Translations under genes and position numbers: made by a program
Notes under the pieces: generated by a model
What the model was told of the DNA's origin: nothing
Database searches by the model: none
Seen by the model: the letters and a program-made list of their open reading frames with translations, nothing else
DNA from: Globodera rostochiensis
Taxonomy: Eukaryota; Nematoda; Chromadorea; Rhabditida; Heteroderidae
Direction of reading: 5' to 3'
Length of the DNA stretch: 64,000 nucleotides
NCBI GenBank assembly: GCA_018350325.1
Contig: JAEVLN010000002.1
Span: 4,261,456-4,325,455 of the forward strand
Part shown: positions 61,001 through 64,000 of the stretch, piece after piece
Position numbering within the stretch: the first letter of the stretch is position 1
Layout of the letters: each line of letters starts with the position of its first letter

Positions 61001-63096
61001 GGTAGCGCGACATGGCGTACAATTGGATGCTCCTTCAATGCGCGCAATCGTAAATTAGTAGAGTTGGCACTCCGACCACCAAACCCCGGCATTTTTTGGG
61101 ATTTTTTTTTGAATTTAGTTATTTTGTTCTTAAAAGGACATTGACCAATTTTCATTTGCCTAAACATTTGGCAAAATATTTTTTTCGTTTCAAAGCGGGC
61201 CAAACTTACGTCTCATCAGTCCTTTGGGTGTATGCGCTCATTTTCCGACACCTCATCATTTTTTTATTCCTCGTAATCGCAGTCTTTCGTGCTCGTGAAC
61301 CGACTGCCACGACGGACACGCTGAGCGCGATGATGACCAAAATGAGCAGGACGGAGGACGGGAGAAGAACGAATGAACTCCATTTGAAGCCCGCGGACGT
61401 TTGCTGTTGTGAGTGGATATATTAAACACCGAAGTGATTGGCCTCCAGCAAATAACCGAAACAACCGGATCCCTTTTTTAAACCTGAATTCCATATTTTA
61501 AGAATTTGAAAATTAACAACCGATCACCAAAATATCCCCCCCCCGTCCGGGTCCGATCTCTATTTTGCACTCACCATTTTGCTGGCGCCGTTGGATGTCG
61601 GATGTTTGGTCGGCGTAAGCTGAACCGACACAGTGTCCGCACATTGAGCGATTGGTATCGCCGCTTCATCACCCGCTTCAGAATTCTGCGGCCACCGGCA
61701 CACCGTAAGCGCATAGGTGCCGCCGACTTGGGAGTGCGAACAGCCGCTACAGTCGTGGATGCCGAGGGAGAAATAGCGCAGGAAAAACTGAGAGTGATCA
61801 GACTCGGGTCGAACCAACAGTGAACCGTTCAGGAAGGTCTGTCTGAACATTTGATAATGATCGAAATGTACTAACGGTCACTCGGACATTTTGTCACCAG
61901 ACAAAATGCCCAGGGAAAAGGGTAACATGAGGTGACATATTGTCTGAGTGATTTTGTCGCGATGCCAAAATCAATAGGTACTGAATCAACAAAGCCTTGA
62001 ACTCAATATTGTATCAAAGCCTTGAACTCAGTACTGTATCAAAGCCTTAAACTCAGTACTGTATCAAAGCCTTGAACTCAGTACTGTATCAAAGCATTGA
62101 ACTTCGTACTGTATCAAAGCATTGAACTCAGTACTGTATCAAAGCATTGAACTCAGTACTGTATCAAAGCATTGAACTCAGTACTGTATCAAAGCATTGA
62201 ACTCAGTACTGTATCAAAGCATTGAACTCAGTACTGTATCAAAGCATTGAACTCAGTACTGTATTAAAGCCGTGAACTCACTGCGTTGAGCCGACAGCGG
62301 GGAATTCGTGCCATTCCGTCAAATTGTTGGGCAGCAGTCGAACACCCAGCCGAAGCCTTTCCAGAGGGTATCCGTGCACAATCAAAAGGGTAGAAGTTCC
62401 CGTTTCTTCCACTCCTCCTCCACCTCCTTCGTCATAAGTGTCGACATTGAGGCTTACCGAAAGAGGGGTCCAAAAGCGGACCTGAAAATTTGAATTGGTG
62501 CCGCCGTGTGCTCTAATTTTCCAGCCCTTTTGGAAGAATGCAGGAACAGATTAGGAACAACCAGCCCAACGAGGGCAGCCTCCTTTTGACAAACTTCAAA
62601 ACCTTGTGACACTCTGGGGTTTAAGAGCACAAAATCAGCTCAACAAATTGAAACAGAAAAGGGCACTAAAGAAAACGACCTCGGCAACATCAAAGCGTGG
62701 CGTATTACAATGCCAACATCGACACACGACAACTCCGAGGTGGTGGCTGTCCAATGCGTCAACGATCAGCTCGACACTGCCTCCACCAATGCTCGGCCTT
62801 TCCTCCCACCGCCGTTCTTCCGCGTAGTTGGAGAATGGCCATACAAAAATGGCATTCTGGTTATTCGATGACGCATTCGGCACGGACGAATCGCTGCTGA
62901 TCATTGGGTTCGGGGTTTGGAAGTGACAGCGAAGTTGGAGAGGGGAGCCAAGTCGAGATTGGACAAGCTTTTGCTCAAATCTGGCACTTTCTTTGCCACA
63001 ATGGGAAAATGTGCAATTTGGCGGAAGCGCCGATGCGATAGTGATGATGTTTTGTGGCAGTCGGGGAAAGATTGGACTAAACAACATCAAGTTCAT
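58010..63096 (-). CDS. Receptor tyrosine kinase with Ig-like ectodomain, 5' partial
   Basis: Well-supported exons (minus): 62481-62282, 61842-61575, 61403-61252, 61032-60924, 60696-60529, 60128-60069, 60015-59902, 58988-58908, 58825-58548, 58247-58010; phases join to give 555 residues. The exon at 61403 has the transmembrane helix (LLPSSVLLILVIIALSVSVV) followed by basic residues. The kinase has the glycine loop GKGAFGEV, catalytic Lys in QVAMKF, alpha-C Glu in MQKEA, HRDLAARN, SDFGRSR and SDIWSFGVLLFELF. HRDLAARN marks a tyrosine kinase. Upstream, about 63096-62709 encodes an Ig-like segment with LRCHF and SHHLGVVVCRCWH, and a 32-nt exon (62593-62562) may bridge it; both are tentative. Exact family (VEGFR/FGFR/other) not resolved. 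A further exon at 57925-57883 may replace the stop at 58010. The gene runs beyond the window. Confidence 0.86.
59205..59898. mobile_element. Long fold-back element in a kinase intron
   Basis: The left arm (about 59205-59525) and right arm (about 59609-59898) are inverse copies of about 300 bp. Paired landmarks are TATGGATCATAGG/CCTATGATCCATA, AAACCGGTTTTTGAAC/GTTCAAAAACCGGTTT and ACTGAGTCCCAGTGTA/TACACTGGGACTTAGT. The 80-bp centre is non-coding. It occupies most of the intron 58989-59901. Confidence 0.86.
61990..62280. repeat. 25-bp minisatellite in a kinase intron
   Basis: About 11 full copies of a 25-bp unit (CAAAGCATTGAACTCAGTAC plus TGTAT) and a partial twelfth. Early units have CCTTG and later units CATTG. 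The partial unit ends at the splice donor of the exon 62481-62282. Confidence 0.93.
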
Positions 63097-64000
63097 GTTT
63101 AGGTAGTCCTAATTGTATTTAAAATTTCGACAGGTTAAGAGACAAGGCGCCAAAAAAGGTATTGGACCCGGTGCTAACCCAACCAGACCGCCCGACCGAG
63201 TCTGAGTAAGGAAAAACTGGGATCGGCTTTGCCGAGATTGAAAAACGCGGGATTGAGATAGCTTTTAAAATCCCGATCGGGATCCCGTCTCTGATCCCGA
63301 CCCCGACTAAGGAATCAGGATCGACTAAAACCGGGATGGCAATAGAGGATGGATAATCCCGACCGGGATCCCGATCCCACTTTACCCTATTCATGAGTAG
63401 AGCTGCTCGGATCAATATGCACAAAAACGGCACTTCAATTCTTACTTAACCTTGTTAAATCATTTTTAAAGAAACTGACTGCGGCCAGAAGACCTTTGGT
63501 CGCTCCATTAGCCACCCGTTTCGGCATTCTTTGCATCCGCCTACGGCACTCAGACGGCCAATGGTCAGTGAACGCAAATGTATCGACCCGATGCTTTGCC
63601 AGTCCAACCGGGCGATTTCACTCGTACCAAAGTCCAACTCGTCCAGTTGCGCAAGACGGGAGAAGCGAGCCGAAGAGGGGCCGCAGTGGAGAAGAGAGAG
63701 CTTTCTGGGAATTGGGGGGAGGGGGCTTTGGGTGCATTAAAATAATTCGTTTTTGCAAAATGTTTATTTATGGTAACAGTAACGCGTAAAAGTGTCGTAT
63801 TTACCGCAGTAAATTTTACTATGCCCAACACTACATAAGACAGTCTCGAATATGTTTTTATTTATTCCCGAAATTTACCGCAAAGTGCGTAACAAAAAAA
63901 TTATCAAATTTTTCCCGCTCCCGCGGGATCCCCGTGAAAAATTCGAACCGTTCCCGAAGTTTATTTTAACGGACTCTAGTTTAAAATGAGTAGATAAGGG
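63097..64000 (-). other. Upstream part of the kinase gene: intron repeats and a tentative ectodomain exon
   Basis: About 63210-63396 is a CCCGATCCCG-rich repeat ending CTTTACCCTA, like the other GC-rich elements. About 63455-63760 has minus-strand frames with Ig-like wording: GWTGKASGRYICV in one frame, SLTIGRLSAVGGCKEC in another. I cannot decide which is real. 63905-63990 is a partial copy of the right end of the element at 39920-40785. Confidence 0.35.

Noticed and set aside
61990..62280. CRISPR-like repeat array
   Set aside because: Repeats are contiguous with no spacers, in an intron of an animal gene; it is a minisatellite.

Overview
The window is nematode nuclear DNA. The clearest proof is the exact 22-nt SL1 trans-spliced leader (GGTTTAATTACC...GTTTGAG) followed by a splice donor, an Sm site and a 3' hairpin, repeated many times together with a nematode-type 5S rRNA. 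Protein genes have short exons, AT-rich introns and TTTTAG/TTTCAG acceptors, and they encode nematode-typical products. The species is not resolved; unit size, spacer and gene orientation differ from what I know of C. elegans.

Region 1 (1-22890) is a tandem array of about 1.23-kb units, each with one SL1 RNA gene and one 5S rRNA gene on the + strand. Nineteen units are visible and the array runs off the left edge. Copies are nearly identical except for one short hypervariable site about 200-230 bp upstream of each SL1 gene, homopolymer slippage after 5S, and a few damaged units (7, 13, 19). The array ends at 22890 in an inverted block of its own spacer (22891-23270). An orphan 5'-truncated 5S copy with its downstream spacer lies at 28222-28598.

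Region 2 (23271-26460, minus strand) holds a nine-exon DUF273-type, Golgi-like glycosyltransferase gene whose reconstructed exons join in frame (347 aa). Region 3 (26461-30952) is non-coding, with the orphan 5S copy and a fold-back element. Region 4 (30953-34686, plus) is a complete twelve-exon troponin T gene (357 aa). Region 5 (34687-39111) is repeat-rich: a GA tract, a PIF/Harbinger-like element with a broken transposase fragment, a small hAT-like MITE and several long G/C homopolymers. Region 6 (39112-42254, plus) is a seven-exon gene for an unrecognised single-pass membrane protein with a Gln-rich tail; its second intron carries an 866-bp element with a perfect 8-bp target duplication. 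Region 7 (42255-51716) is largely non-coding and contains GC-rich hairpins, a MITE and fold-back elements. Region 8 (51717-57409, plus) is a sixteen-exon biogenic-amine GPCR with a very long third intracellular loop. Region 9 (57883-64000, minus) is a receptor tyrosine kinase with an Ig-like ectodomain whose 5' end lies beyond the window.

The genes do not form one pathway: the array supplies translation (5S) and trans-splicing (SL1) RNAs, and the others are ordinary single-copy animal genes for muscle, amine signalling, growth-factor-type signalling and glycosylation. A unifying theme is the load of inverted-repeat elements, several of them inside introns. Coordinates of multi-exon genes come from manual exon reconstruction; reading phases join consistently in four of the five genes, and the far ectodomain of the kinase is tentative.
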